A DNA stretch of 64,000 nt from Catellatospora tritici. GTDB taxonomy: Bacteria > Actinomycetota > Actinomycetes > Mycobacteriales > Micromonosporaceae. The translations under genes were made by a program, and so were the position numbers. The stretch's first letter is position 1. Each line of letters begins with the position of its first letter. Location: the NCBI RefSeq assembly GCF_019083965.1, contig NZ_JAHRCY010000026.1, forward strand, positions 1 to 64,000, read 5' to 3'. The notes beneath the pieces are model-generated. The model was given only the letters and a program-made list of their open reading frames with translations, searched no databases and had not been told where the DNA came from. Of this stretch, positions 54,054 through 61,294 are shown piece after piece.

Positions 54054-54515
54054 TCACCGCAGGCGCAGGGTGTCCGGCTTGACCGTGCGGGAACTGTTGA
54101 GCAGCACCCCGTCGACCTCGACCAGTACGTCCTGCACCACCCCGGTCGGTTCCAAGGTCACCTTGCGCTCGGCGTCGGTATGGCTGACCAGCGAGTAGTA
54201 CGTGACCACGATGGTCCCGTCCGCCCCAGGATCGATCTGGAACATGCCGAACCAGTGGTGGCGCACCACCCCGGCTGCGGCCGCGCGGGCCAGGAAGCCG
54301 CGCATCGCGGTGGCGATGTTGTCCCGCCCCGGCTCCAGCCGCCCGTTCGGATGGTGGAAGAACCGGCCGTCGGCCGTGAACGTGGCGGCGAACCCGTCCA
54401 CGTCACCGTGATCCAGCAGGTGGATCTGCCGTGCGTAGAACGCGTGCACCGCGGCGTGGAGCGCGACGTCCGGCCGTGCCGTCGTGACCTGTCCCGCCGC
54501 GGCCGCGCTCACCAC
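54054..54515 (-). CDS. SnoaL/NTF2-like protein 1
   Basis: A 153-residue NTF2-fold protein: helix ALHAAVHAFYARQIHLLDHG, then VDGFAATFTADGRFFHHPNG, strand HHWFGMFQIDPG and C-terminal strands. This fold is used by aromatic-polyketide cyclases and hydroxylation partners (SnoaL, SnoaL2) and by scytalone-dehydratase-like enzymes. GTG 54515 (or GTG 54512) overlaps the stop of the upstream SDR gene, so they are co-translated. Last gene of a three-gene minus-strand operon from 56456. It resembles the other two NTF2-like genes here. Confidence 0.82.
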   Translation of the reverse strand: MVSAAAAGQVTTARPDVALHAAVHAFYARQIHLLDHGDVDGFAATFTADGRFFHHPNGRLEPGRDNIATAMRGFLARAAAAGVVRHHWFGMFQIDPGADGTIVVTYYSLVSHTDAERKVTLEPTGVVQDVLVEVDGVLLNSSRTVKPDTLRLR

Positions 54516-55246
54516 TGCAGTCCCCCGTTGACCTCCAGCACGTGGCCGTTGACATAGGAGCTGTCCGGCCCGGCCAGGAACAGCGCGGCACCCACCACCT
54601 CGTCCGGTCGGCCCAGCCGACCCATGGCCAGCTTCGGCTTGTATCTAGCCCATACCGGCTCGTTGGCGGCCAGCGCCTTGCCCATACCCTCGTCGATGAG
54701 CCCGGGTGACAGGCAGTTGGCGGTGATGCCCTGCGGCGCCAGTTCCACCGCGGTGACCCGGGTGAACATCTCCACCGCCGCCTTGGAGGCGCAGTACGCC
54801 GAGGCGCCGGGCGTGATCCGGGTGGCCAGCGCCGACGACAAGTTTATGATCTTGCCACCGCCACGCTGAACCAGATGCGGAACCGCCGCGTGGGTGCAGT
54901 GGAAGACCCCGTTCACATTGGTGTCGAGAGTCTCCGACCACTTCCGCGGATCGATGGCGGCCGCCTGGCCCGGATTGCTGATGCCCGCGTTGGCGACCAC
55001 GATGTCCAGCCCGCCAAACCGGGACACGGCCTGGGCCATCAGCTCGGCCACGGAGTCCACCCGGCGAACGTCGGTCTCCTGGAAGGCGACGGCGTCGCCG
55101 TACTCGTCCAGCAGTTCCCGGGCCGGCGCCGGATCGCGCCCGGCGATGACCACCTGGCTCCCCTCGGCCAGGAACGCGGCGGCGATCTGGCGGCCCAGCC
55201 CACGCGTGCCCCCGGTGATCACGGCCACTTTACCTTTGAGCAGCAC
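54509..55246 (-). CDS. short-chain dehydrogenase/reductase
   Basis: A 245-residue classical SDR: cofactor loop VITGGTRGLGRQIA (about 9-22), NAG in IVVANAGISNPG, catalytic Ser in INLSSALATR and the Tyr-x-x-x-Lys in SAYCASKAAVEM; ends NGGLQW. GTG 55246 follows AGGAGG. It is coupled with the NTF2-like gene, resembling the SDR/SnoaL2 pairing of two-component oxygenation of anthracyclines. Substrate likely an aromatic polyketide intermediate. Confidence 0.88.
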   Translation of the reverse strand: MLLKGKVAVITGGTRGLGRQIAAAFLAEGSQVVIAGRDPAPARELLDEYGDAVAFQETDVRRVDSVAELMAQAVSRFGGLDIVVANAGISNPGQAAAIDPRKWSETLDTNVNGVFHCTHAAVPHLVQRGGGKIINLSSALATRITPGASAYCASKAAVEMFTRVTAVELAPQGITANCLSPGLIDEGMGKALAANEPVWARYKPKLAMGRLGRPDEVVGAALFLAGPDSSYVNGHVLEVNGGLQW

Positions 55247-55316
55247 GCATCCTCCTGTTTCCTGTCCGCGCGCGCGGACGATTCGCCACCGCCCGCGGAC
55301 GCGGACGGTTCGGTCC

Positions 55317-56456
55317 TCAGCCCGGGGGCGCCGGCGGCCACACCTTGGCCGCGTACGCCGCACCGGTCAGCTCGACCTGCAGGCCGACATGCGCGGCGAT
55401 GCTGTGCACGTCGCGCCACACCCGCTGCGCCGGGCTGTTCGTCGCCTGGCCGCGGGTGCCGCAGGCGTGGAACAGCCGGTCGACCACGCCCACGATGGAC
55501 TCCACCGCCAGCGCGCAGTCCCGCGCACTGCGGGCGGCGGTCAGCGCGTCCACTCCGCCCCCGTCGGCGGTACGCGCCACCCGGTCCAGCAGCAGCGCGG
55601 CGGCATCCAGCTCCCCCGCGACCCGGGCCAGCAGCTGCTGCGGACCCGGCTTGCCGCGCAGGGCGACCCCGAACGGGTCACTACGCTGGCCCGTCCACGC
55701 CGTCCACCAGCGCAGCAGGCCCATGGCGGCGCCCAGCGCAGGCGCGGCGAACAGCAGCGGACTGACCGCCGGCAGCGGCAGGTCGTACCCGCGGACGCCT
55801 GGTACGGCATCGTGACCGGCCATCAGCGTGCTGTGGCGAAACGTCCGGTGCTCCGGCACGAACAGGTCCTCGACCACCATGGTGTTGCTGCCGGTGCCGC
55901 GCATGCCCACGTTGAACCAGGTGTCCAGGATCGTGAAGCCGCCGCTGGGCAGGGCGAAGAACCGCAACTCGCCACTGACCACCCGCGCGCAGGCCAGCAC
56001 CCAGTCCGCGTGGTCGATGCCGCTGGTCAGCGCCCACTCGCCGGTCACTCGCCAGCCACCGGAGACGGGCGTGGCCCGCCCGGTCGGCACCAGCGCGCCG
56101 ACGCCCACGGTGTCCGGGCCGGTGGCCCAGAACTCGTCGCGCCCCTCCTCCGGCAGGTACGCCGCCATCCGCCCGACACTGGCCAGGATCGAGGCGATCC
56201 AAGCGGTCGACGCACAGCCCTCGGCCACCGCGGCGACCGCACGGGCCAGCTGCTCCCACGTCGCCAGACGGTCCCGCTCGGGCACCGGCAGGTAGGCGGG
56301 CGGCACGAAGTACCGGGCGAATCCTGCGTCCACCAGCGCCGCCACGGTCTCGGCGGGCAGCCGTCGCCGTTCCTCGGCGTCGAGCGCCTGCTTGGCGGCC
56401 AGCGCCGCGAGCGTGTCCACGCCGCGCAGCGGCTCGACGAGTTCGGTGCTTCCCAT
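55317..56456 (-). CDS. acyl-CoA-dehydrogenase-fold flavin monooxygenase (HsaA/ActVA-ORF5-like)
   Basis: A 379-residue protein with the acyl-CoA dehydrogenase/group D flavin monooxygenase fold: N-terminal helices, GGWRVTGEWALTSGIDHADW in the beta domain, TWFNVGMRGTGSNTMVVED, and C-terminal helices (WRDVHSIAAHVGL). No catalytic Glu of true dehydrogenases was identified in the usual place, and the segment resembles FMNH2-dependent hydroxylases that modify aromatic polyketides. ATG 56456 has an AAGGAGG ribosome site. A SARP-type repeat is at 56500-56532 just upstream. A separate flavin reductase would be needed; the one at 7218 is a possible but distant candidate. Confidence 0.8.
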   Translation of the reverse strand: MGSTELVEPLRGVDTLAALAAKQALDAEERRRLPAETVAALVDAGFARYFVPPAYLPVPERDRLATWEQLARAVAAVAEGCASTAWIASILASVGRMAAYLPEEGRDEFWATGPDTVGVGALVPTGRATPVSGGWRVTGEWALTSGIDHADWVLACARVVSGELRFFALPSGGFTILDTWFNVGMRGTGSNTMVVEDLFVPEHRTFRHSTLMAGHDAVPGVRGYDLPLPAVSPLLFAAPALGAAMGLLRWWTAWTGQRSDPFGVALRGKPGPQQLLARVAGELDAAALLLDRVARTADGGGVDALTAARSARDCALAVESIVGVVDRLFHACGTRGQATNSPAQRVWRDVHSIAAHVGLQVELTGAAYAAKVWPPAPPG

Positions 56457-56499
56457 CGGCGCCTCCTTCGGATATCCACCCGGGGCCGATGGTGCCGGG

Positions 56500-56532
56500 C
56501 GCCGCTGGAGAGCCGCTCAGGTCCGGCTCGAT
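56500..56532 (-). promoter_or_regulatory. SARP-type site for the monooxygenase operon
   Basis: On the minus strand ATCGAGCCGGA, CCTGAGCGGCT and CTCCAGCGGCG follow each other exactly every 11 bp, about 45 bp upstream of the monooxygenase start. Confidence 0.6.
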
Positions 56533-56565
56533 CGCCGGTACGGCACGACCGGCGTCCCAGCGACT

Positions 56566-56587
56566 GTCGAGCAGGGCTCCAACGCAG
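56566..56587 (+). promoter_or_regulatory. SARP-type site for the ketoreductase operon
   Basis: GTCGAGCAGGG and CTCCAACGCAG are adjacent 11-bp units; a third near-unit (GTCCCAGCGAC at 56554) is one base out of phase. TATAGC at 56589 may be the -10. Confidence 0.55.
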
Positions 56588-56652
56588 CTATAGCCCGGGT
56601 TGTGACCCTCGATCCGTCCGCAGTCAGCACAGCGATAGATCAAGGAGTGTCG

Positions 56653-57438
56653 ATGACGCACGGTGGAAGAGAGGTGGCCCTGGTCACCGGCGGGACGAGC
56701 GGCATCGGGCTGGCGATCGCGCGCAGCCTCGCCGAGTCCAGGCACGCGGTGTTCATCTGCGGCCGCGAGGGCGACCGGGTGGCCAAGACGGTGGCGGAGC
56801 TGACCGGCGAGCACCTGGACGTCGACGGTACCGAGGCCGATGTGCGCTCGCCCGAGGACGTACGCCGGTTGGTGGCGTCGGCGGTGGAGCGGTTCGGGCC
56901 CATCTCGGTCCTGGTCAACAACGCCGGGCGCAGCGGCGGCGGCGCGACGGCGGGTATCACCGACGAACTGTGGAACGACGTGGTGGAGACCAACCTCAAC
57001 GCCGTCTTCCGGGTCACCCGGGAGGTGCTCAACTCCGGCGGGATGCTGGCCCGGGGCAAGGGTCGGATCATCAACATCGCCTCGACCGGGGGCAAGCAGG
57101 GTGTGGTGCTCGGGGCGCCGTACTCGGCCTCCAAGCACGGGGTGGTCGGCTTCACCAAGGCCCTGGGCCTGGAGCTGGCGAAGTCGGGCATCACCGTCAA
57201 CGCGGTCTGCCCGGGTTACGTGGAGACGCCGATGGCCCAGCGGGTCCGCGACGGGTACGCCCAGGTCTGGGACACCACCTCCGACGACGTCTTGACCCGG
57301 TTCCAGGCCAAGATCCCGCTCGGCCGCTACTCGACCCCGGAGGAGGTCGCGGGGCTGGTCGGCTACCTGGTCACGCCGACCGCGGCCTCCATCACCGCGC
57401 AGGCGCTCAACGTCTGCGGCGGCCTGGGCAACTACTGA
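56653..57438 (+). CDS. aromatic polyketide ketoreductase, ActIII type
   Basis: A 261-residue SDR that follows the ActIII family through its whole length: VALVTGGTSGIGLAIARSL cofactor loop, LVNNAGRSGGGATA, NIASTGGKQGVV with catalytic Ser, APYSASKHGVVGFTKALG with Tyr/Lys, VCPGYVETPMA and the hallmark end ALNVCGGLGNY. It reduces the C-9 ketone of the nascent polyketide made by a type II PKS. ATG 56653 has an AAGGAG ribosome site. First gene of an operon with aromatase/cyclase and NTF2-like genes, under a SARP-type promoter. Confidence 0.95.
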   Translation: MTHGGREVALVTGGTSGIGLAIARSLAESRHAVFICGREGDRVAKTVAELTGEHLDVDGTEADVRSPEDVRRLVASAVERFGPISVLVNNAGRSGGGATAGITDELWNDVVETNLNAVFRVTREVLNSGGMLARGKGRIINIASTGGKQGVVLGAPYSASKHGVVGFTKALGLELAKSGITVNAVCPGYVETPMAQRVRDGYAQVWDTTSDDVLTRFQAKIPLGRYSTPEEVAGLVGYLVTPTAASITAQALNVCGGLGNY

Positions 57439-57456
57439 CACAGTCGAAGGAGCACC

Positions 57457-58395
57457 ATGTCCCACCAGGTACGCAACACCGTCCACGAGATCACCGTCGA
57501 CGCCCCCGCGAAGATCGTTTACAACCTGCTCGCCGACGTGACCAACTGGCCCCGGGTGTTCCCGCCCACCGTGCACATCGAGCAGGTGGAGCAGGACGGC
57601 GACACCGAGCGCATCCGGCTCTGGGCCACCGCCAACGGCGAGGTCAAGACCTGGACCTCCCGCCGTACGCTCGATCCTGACGAACTGCGGATCACCTTCC
57701 GCCAGGAGGTGTCCCAGCCGCCGGTGGCCTCGATGGGCGGCGGCTGGTTCGTCGAGCAGCTGTCGGAGGACCGCTCGCGGGTGGTGCTGACGCACGACTT
57801 CACCGCCGTCGGCGACGACCCGGACAACATCGCCTGGATCGACCGGGCGGTGGAGCACAACAGCACCACCGAGCTGGCCTCACTGAAGGCGGCCGCCGAG
57901 GAGATCGCGGGCCTCGACGAGCTGCGGCTCAGCTTCGAGGACTCGCTGCACATCAACGGCCAGCTGTCCGATGTGTACGACTTCATCAACGAGGCCGACC
58001 GCTGGTCCGAGCGGCTGCCGCACGTGGCCACCGTGGACCTGCGCGAGGACACCCCGGGCATCCAGCAACTGAGCATGGACACCCGGACCGCCGACGGCTC
58101 CACCCACACGACCGTGTCCGTGCGGGTCTGCCTGCCGCCCGACCGCATCGTGTACAAGCAGATCAAGGTGCCCGCCCTGATGACCCTGCACACCGGGTAC
58201 TGGCAGCTGACGTCGGAGGGCGATGGGGTCACCGCGACCTCGCAGCACACGGTGGTCATCAAACGCGAGGCGGTCGAGCAGATCCTGGGCGTGGGCGCCA
58301 CCGTCGCCGACGCCCGCGCGTACGTGCAGAAGGCCCTGAGCGCCAACAGCACCGCCACGCTGCGCCACGCCAAGGCGTTCGCGGAAGGGGCGTGA
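57457..58395 (+). CDS. didomain aromatase/cyclase (ActVII type)
   Basis: A 312-residue protein of two START/Bet v1-like halves (about 1-155 and 160-312). The first begins VHEITVDAPAKIVYNLLADV with NWPRVFPPTVHIE; the second has SLHINGQLSDVYDFINEADR and WSERLPHV. Di-domain ARO/CYCs close and aromatise the first ring of a C-9-reduced polyketide, fitting the ActIII-type reductase 18 bp upstream. ATG 57457 has a GAAGGAG ribosome site. Translational spacing to the next gene is 2 bp. Confidence 0.93.
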   Translation: MSHQVRNTVHEITVDAPAKIVYNLLADVTNWPRVFPPTVHIEQVEQDGDTERIRLWATANGEVKTWTSRRTLDPDELRITFRQEVSQPPVASMGGGWFVEQLSEDRSRVVLTHDFTAVGDDPDNIAWIDRAVEHNSTTELASLKAAAEEIAGLDELRLSFEDSLHINGQLSDVYDFINEADRWSERLPHVATVDLREDTPGIQQLSMDTRTADGSTHTTVSVRVCLPPDRIVYKQIKVPALMTLHTGYWQLTSEGDGVTATSQHTVVIKREAVEQILGVGATVADARAYVQKALSANSTATLRHAKAFAEGA

Positions 58396-58397
58396 GG

Positions 58398-58853
58398 ATG
58401 ACCTCGCTGGAGACGCCCGCGCTGGACACGCCGTTGGCGGCGGTCAGCGCCGAGCTGTACTTCCAGATCCAGCAGTTCTACTCGGTGCAGATGCGGTTGC
58501 TCGACACGGGCCAGGCCGAGGCCTGGGCGGACACGTTCACCGAGGACGGGGTGTTCCACCAGAGCGTGGCCCCCGCGCTGCGCGGGCGTCACGACATCGC
58601 GGTCGCCGCGCGTCGCCGGATAGACCAACTGGTGACCGAGGGCAGGACGCGCCGACACTGGTTCGGCATGCTCGAGGTGCATCTGGAAGACGACGGCGTG
58701 GTGGGCACCAGCTACTACGGCATCGCGATGGCGACGCCCGCGGGCGGGCAGCTGCAGATCTACGCCAGCACGGAGGCCACCGACAGCCTGGTGTTCGCCG
58801 ACGGCCGGTGGCTGGTGCGGCACCGCTGGGTGTCGCACGACGCCACCGTCTGA
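58398..58853 (+). CDS. SnoaL/NTF2-like protein 2
   Basis: A 151-residue NTF2-fold protein: LYFQIQQFYSVQMRLLDTGQ helix, then WADTFTEDGVFHQS, RRHWFGMLEVHLEDDG and C-terminal VRHRWVSHD. The start ATG 58398 lies 3 bp after the aromatase stop; an in-frame GTG at 58392 overlaps it. It is the third gene of the ketoreductase operon, suggesting a role in a later cyclisation, dehydration or hydroxylation of the polyketide. Confidence 0.82.
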   Translation: MTSLETPALDTPLAAVSAELYFQIQQFYSVQMRLLDTGQAEAWADTFTEDGVFHQSVAPALRGRHDIAVAARRRIDQLVTEGRTRRHWFGMLEVHLEDDGVVGTSYYGIAMATPAGGQLQIYASTEATDSLVFADGRWLVRHRWVSHDATV

Positions 58854-58866
58854 ACCACGGCCCCAG

Positions 58867-58908
58867 CGGACTGCCCGCCTGCCTCACGCGTGGCAGGTGG
58901 GCAGTCCG
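58867..58908. terminator. terminator overlapping the ActIV-like gene end
   Basis: 17-bp arms (58867-58883 and 58892-58908, one G-T pair, loop of 8). The right arm contains the last codons of the minus-strand cyclase gene, so the hairpin ends both convergent units. Confidence 0.75.
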
Positions 58909-59798
58909 CCGTGGAAGTCGACCATCTCGCCGAAGATCCCGACGACGTCCAGCGGAGCACCGAGCACGGCCCCGCCGAGCTCCGCGTACGCCCGGTGCAG
59001 GTTGCCGACCAGGCGCTCGGAGTCCAGCAGGTCGGCGAACTCGCCGAGATCGGCCTCGCGGGAGAGCTCCAACGGGCTCAGCCCCGCGGTCACCCCGTCG
59101 CGGGCCAGCCGCTGCAGCCAGGTCAGGTAGGCCTCGGTCTCATCGAGCACCCGCTGGTCGGTGACCGGTCCGTGCCCGCAGACGATCGTGTTCAGGCCGA
59201 GCTTGCGCAGCCGCTCGATCGCCCGCAGCGAACCCTCGACCGAACCCATCAGCGTGAACGGGGTGACCCCGGCCATCGCGATGTCGCCGACGAACACCAC
59301 GCCCCGGTCCGGGACGGCCACCACGACGTCGTTGGTGGTGTGCGCCGGACCCAGGTGCAGCAGTTCGACCCGGATGTCGCCGATGTGCAGGCGCAGCTCG
59401 TCACGGAAAGTCACCGCCGGCAGGGTCACCTCGACCGGCCCCCAGTCGACGTCGGGCCACAGCCCGGTCAGTCCGAGGCCGGAGTCGGCCATCTCCTGAC
59501 GGGCCTCCTCGTGCGCCACGATCACGCTCTCCGGTGCGAACACGAAGTTGCCGAAGGTGTGGTCGCCGTGGTGGTGGGTGTTGACCAGCAGCCGCGGCGG
59601 CACGGCCGTACGGGCCCGGATCGCCTCTCGCAGCGCGGTGGCCCGGCGCGAGGTCGCCGCAGTGTCCACGACGGCCAGGCCGGTGCCGTCGAGGACCACG
59701 CCGGCGTTGTTCAGGCACCACCCGCCGTCGGGCTGCAGGTAGACGAAGACCCCGTCGGCGATCTCGACGAGTCCGGGAGTGCTGCTGGCAGAGCCCAC
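58884..59798 (-). CDS. metallo-beta-lactamase-fold polyketide cyclase, ActIV type
   Basis: A 304-residue MBL-fold protein: N-terminal VEIADGVFVYLQPDGGWCLN, metal motif LVNTHHHGDHTFGN (HxHxDH), His in LHLGPAHTTND, Asp in VFVGDIAMAG and final His in IVCGHGPV. The beginning and length resemble ActIV, the second/third-ring cyclase-thioesterase of actinorhodin. GTG 59798 has an AAAGGAAG ribosome site; a 17-residue upstream extension lacks support. A three-unit SARP-type repeat lies 45 bp upstream. Confidence 0.88.
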   Translation of the reverse strand: MGSASSTPGLVEIADGVFVYLQPDGGWCLNNAGVVLDGTGLAVVDTAATSRRATALREAIRARTAVPPRLLVNTHHHGDHTFGNFVFAPESVIVAHEEARQEMADSGLGLTGLWPDVDWGPVEVTLPAVTFRDELRLHIGDIRVELLHLGPAHTTNDVVVAVPDRGVVFVGDIAMAGVTPFTLMGSVEGSLRAIERLRKLGLNTIVCGHGPVTDQRVLDETEAYLTWLQRLARDGVTAGLSPLELSREADLGEFADLLDSERLVGNLHRAYAELGGAVLGAPLDVVGIFGEMVDFHGGLPTCHA

Positions 59799-59842
59799 GG
59801 TGCCGCTTCCTTTCCTGGTTGGATCGCGTCCATGCTGGTCCA

Positions 59843-59875
59843 GGCGCATCGAGCCCGGCTGGAGAGCCGGTCGAT
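59843..59875 (-). promoter_or_regulatory. SARP-type site for the ActIV-like gene
   Basis: On the minus strand ATCGACCGGCT, CTCCAGCCGGG and CTCGATGCGCC follow each other at an exact 11-bp period, just upstream of the ActIV-like gene. Confidence 0.6.
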
Positions 59876-59895
59876 CGAGCGCGCGCCCACCGGGA

Positions 59896-59928
59896 GTCGA
59901 GCACCGTTCGACCTGTCCTCCAGCCCGG
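59896..59928 (+). promoter_or_regulatory. SARP-type site for the third SnoaL-like gene
   Basis: GTCGAGCACCG, TTCGACCTGTC and CTCCAGCCCGG are contiguous 11-bp units on the plus strand, ending 40 bp before the start codon. It is back to back with the site at 59843. Confidence 0.65.
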
Positions 59929-59968
59929 TCGCCAAAACTGCGGTTCGTTCGGCGATCGAGGAGGATTC

Positions 59969-60418
59969 ATGTCCCAAGCCAGCGACGCGGTCGGCGCCAT
60001 CGGTGTCGACCTCTACTTCGAGCTTCAGGACTTCTACGCGCGGCAGACGCAGCTGCTCGACGGCGAGGACGGCGTCGGGTTCGCGGCCACCTTCACCGAG
60101 GACGGCAAGTTCGTGCACCTGCCCCGGGGTGAGGTCGTCAGCGGCCGCCACCGCATCGGCGTGGAGACCCAGGCCAACCTGGAGAGCCTGAGCCGGCAGG
60201 GGATCGCCCGCCGCCACTGGTTCAACATGCTGGTCGGGGAGGTCGGCCCCGACGGCGTCATCCGCACCAGGTTCTCGGCCATCATCACGCGTACGGACGC
60301 TGAGGGCTCCGTCTCCATCGAGCCGACGTGCGAGGTCGAGGACGTCCTGGTCCGGGACGAGGGTCGGCTGCTCAACCACTCGCGCACGGTCCGCACCGAC
60401 GTGCCCACACCCCGCTGA
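59969..60418 (+). CDS. SnoaL/NTF2-like protein 3
   Basis: A 149-residue NTF2-fold protein: DLYFELQDFYARQTQLLDGE, then GFAATFTEDGKFVHLPRGE, RRHWFNMLVGEVGPDG and a C-terminal VLVRDEGRLLNHSRTV. It is close to copies 1 and 2, so the three likely arose by duplication. ATG 59969 has a GAGGAGG ribosome site. A SARP-type repeat lies just upstream. It stands 131 bp before an SDR gene that has its own repeat. Confidence 0.82.
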   Translation: MSQASDAVGAIGVDLYFELQDFYARQTQLLDGEDGVGFAATFTEDGKFVHLPRGEVVSGRHRIGVETQANLESLSRQGIARRHWFNMLVGEVGPDGVIRTRFSAIITRTDAEGSVSIEPTCEVEDVLVRDEGRLLNHSRTVRTDVPTPR

Positions 60419-60437
60419 GCGCCGACGCGCGCACCGG

Positions 60438-60459
60438 CTCAAGCGATTCTCAAGTCCGA
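60438..60459 (+). promoter_or_regulatory. SARP-type site before the SDR gene
   Basis: CTCAAGCGATT and CTCAAGTCCGA are adjacent 11-bp units, nearly identical in the heptamer to the 51641 site. The start codon is at 60550. Confidence 0.55.
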
Positions 60460-60549
60460 TCGGCAAAGGTTCGTCAGGACCGCGGCTCTTCCCCGCAGCG
60501 GGGCGCCCGGTCTGACGGTGAACTCATTCCACCGTTGAAGGAGCTGGCA

Positions 60550-61278
60550 ATGGCAGACAAACCTGTGGCACTGGTGACCGGATCGTCTTCCGGGATCGGC
60601 GCGGCGGTCGCCCGGCGGCTGGGTGCCGCCGGTTGGCGCGTAATGGTAAATTCGTCCCATTCGGTCCGTCAGGGCAAGGAACTCGCCGACGCCTTGCCCG
60701 AAGCCGCATACCACCAGGCGAACATCGCCGTGGAGGCCCAGGCGCAGGACCTGGTCTCAGCCACGGTGAGCCGGTTCGGACAGCTGGATCTGCTGGTCAA
60801 CAACGCCGGCACCACCAAGGTCATCCCACACCACGACCTGGAAGGGGCGACTCCGCAGGTGTGGCGCGAGGTCTTCGACGTCAACGTCATCGGCACCTGG
60901 CAGGTGACCGTCGCCGCCGTCCCGCACCTGCGGGCCACCGGCAACGGCGCCATCGTCAACATCTCGTCGGTGTCTGGCAGCCGCCCGGCCGGCAGCTCGC
61001 TGCCGTACGCGGTCAGCAAGGCCGCCGTCAACCACATGACCAGGCTGCTGGCCGCCAGCATCGGTCCCGAGATCAGGGTCAACGCGGTCGCCCCCGGCCT
61101 GATCGACACCCCGTGGACCACCGACTTCATCGAGCCGCGGGCGAACGTGACCGCAGGCGCGCCGCTGCGCCGCATCGGCCGGCCCGAGGACGTCGCCGAA
61201 GCGGTGTACGCGATGGCCGTCGGTCCCTACACGACGGGCGAGGTCCTGCTCGTCGACGGGGGCGTTCATTTGCGATGA
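60550..61278 (+). CDS. short-chain dehydrogenase/reductase
   Basis: A 242-residue classical SDR: ALVTGSSSGIGAAVARRL cofactor loop, LVNNAGTTKVIPH, catalytic Ser in NISSVSGSRP and Tyr-x-x-x-Lys in LPYAVSKAAVNHM; ends VLLVDGGVHLR. FabG-like. ATG 60550 has an AAGGAG ribosome site. It is followed 16 bp later by an exporter gene and preceded by an NTF2-like gene, so it probably reduces or oxidises a polyketide intermediate. Confidence 0.88.
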   Translation: MADKPVALVTGSSSGIGAAVARRLGAAGWRVMVNSSHSVRQGKELADALPEAAYHQANIAVEAQAQDLVSATVSRFGQLDLLVNNAGTTKVIPHHDLEGATPQVWREVFDVNVIGTWQVTVAAVPHLRATGNGAIVNISSVSGSRPAGSSLPYAVSKAAVNHMTRLLAASIGPEIRVNAVAPGLIDTPWTTDFIEPRANVTAGAPLRRIGRPEDVAEAVYAMAVGPYTTGEVLLVDGGVHLR

Positions 61279-61294
61279 GAGAAACGGAGTGACA

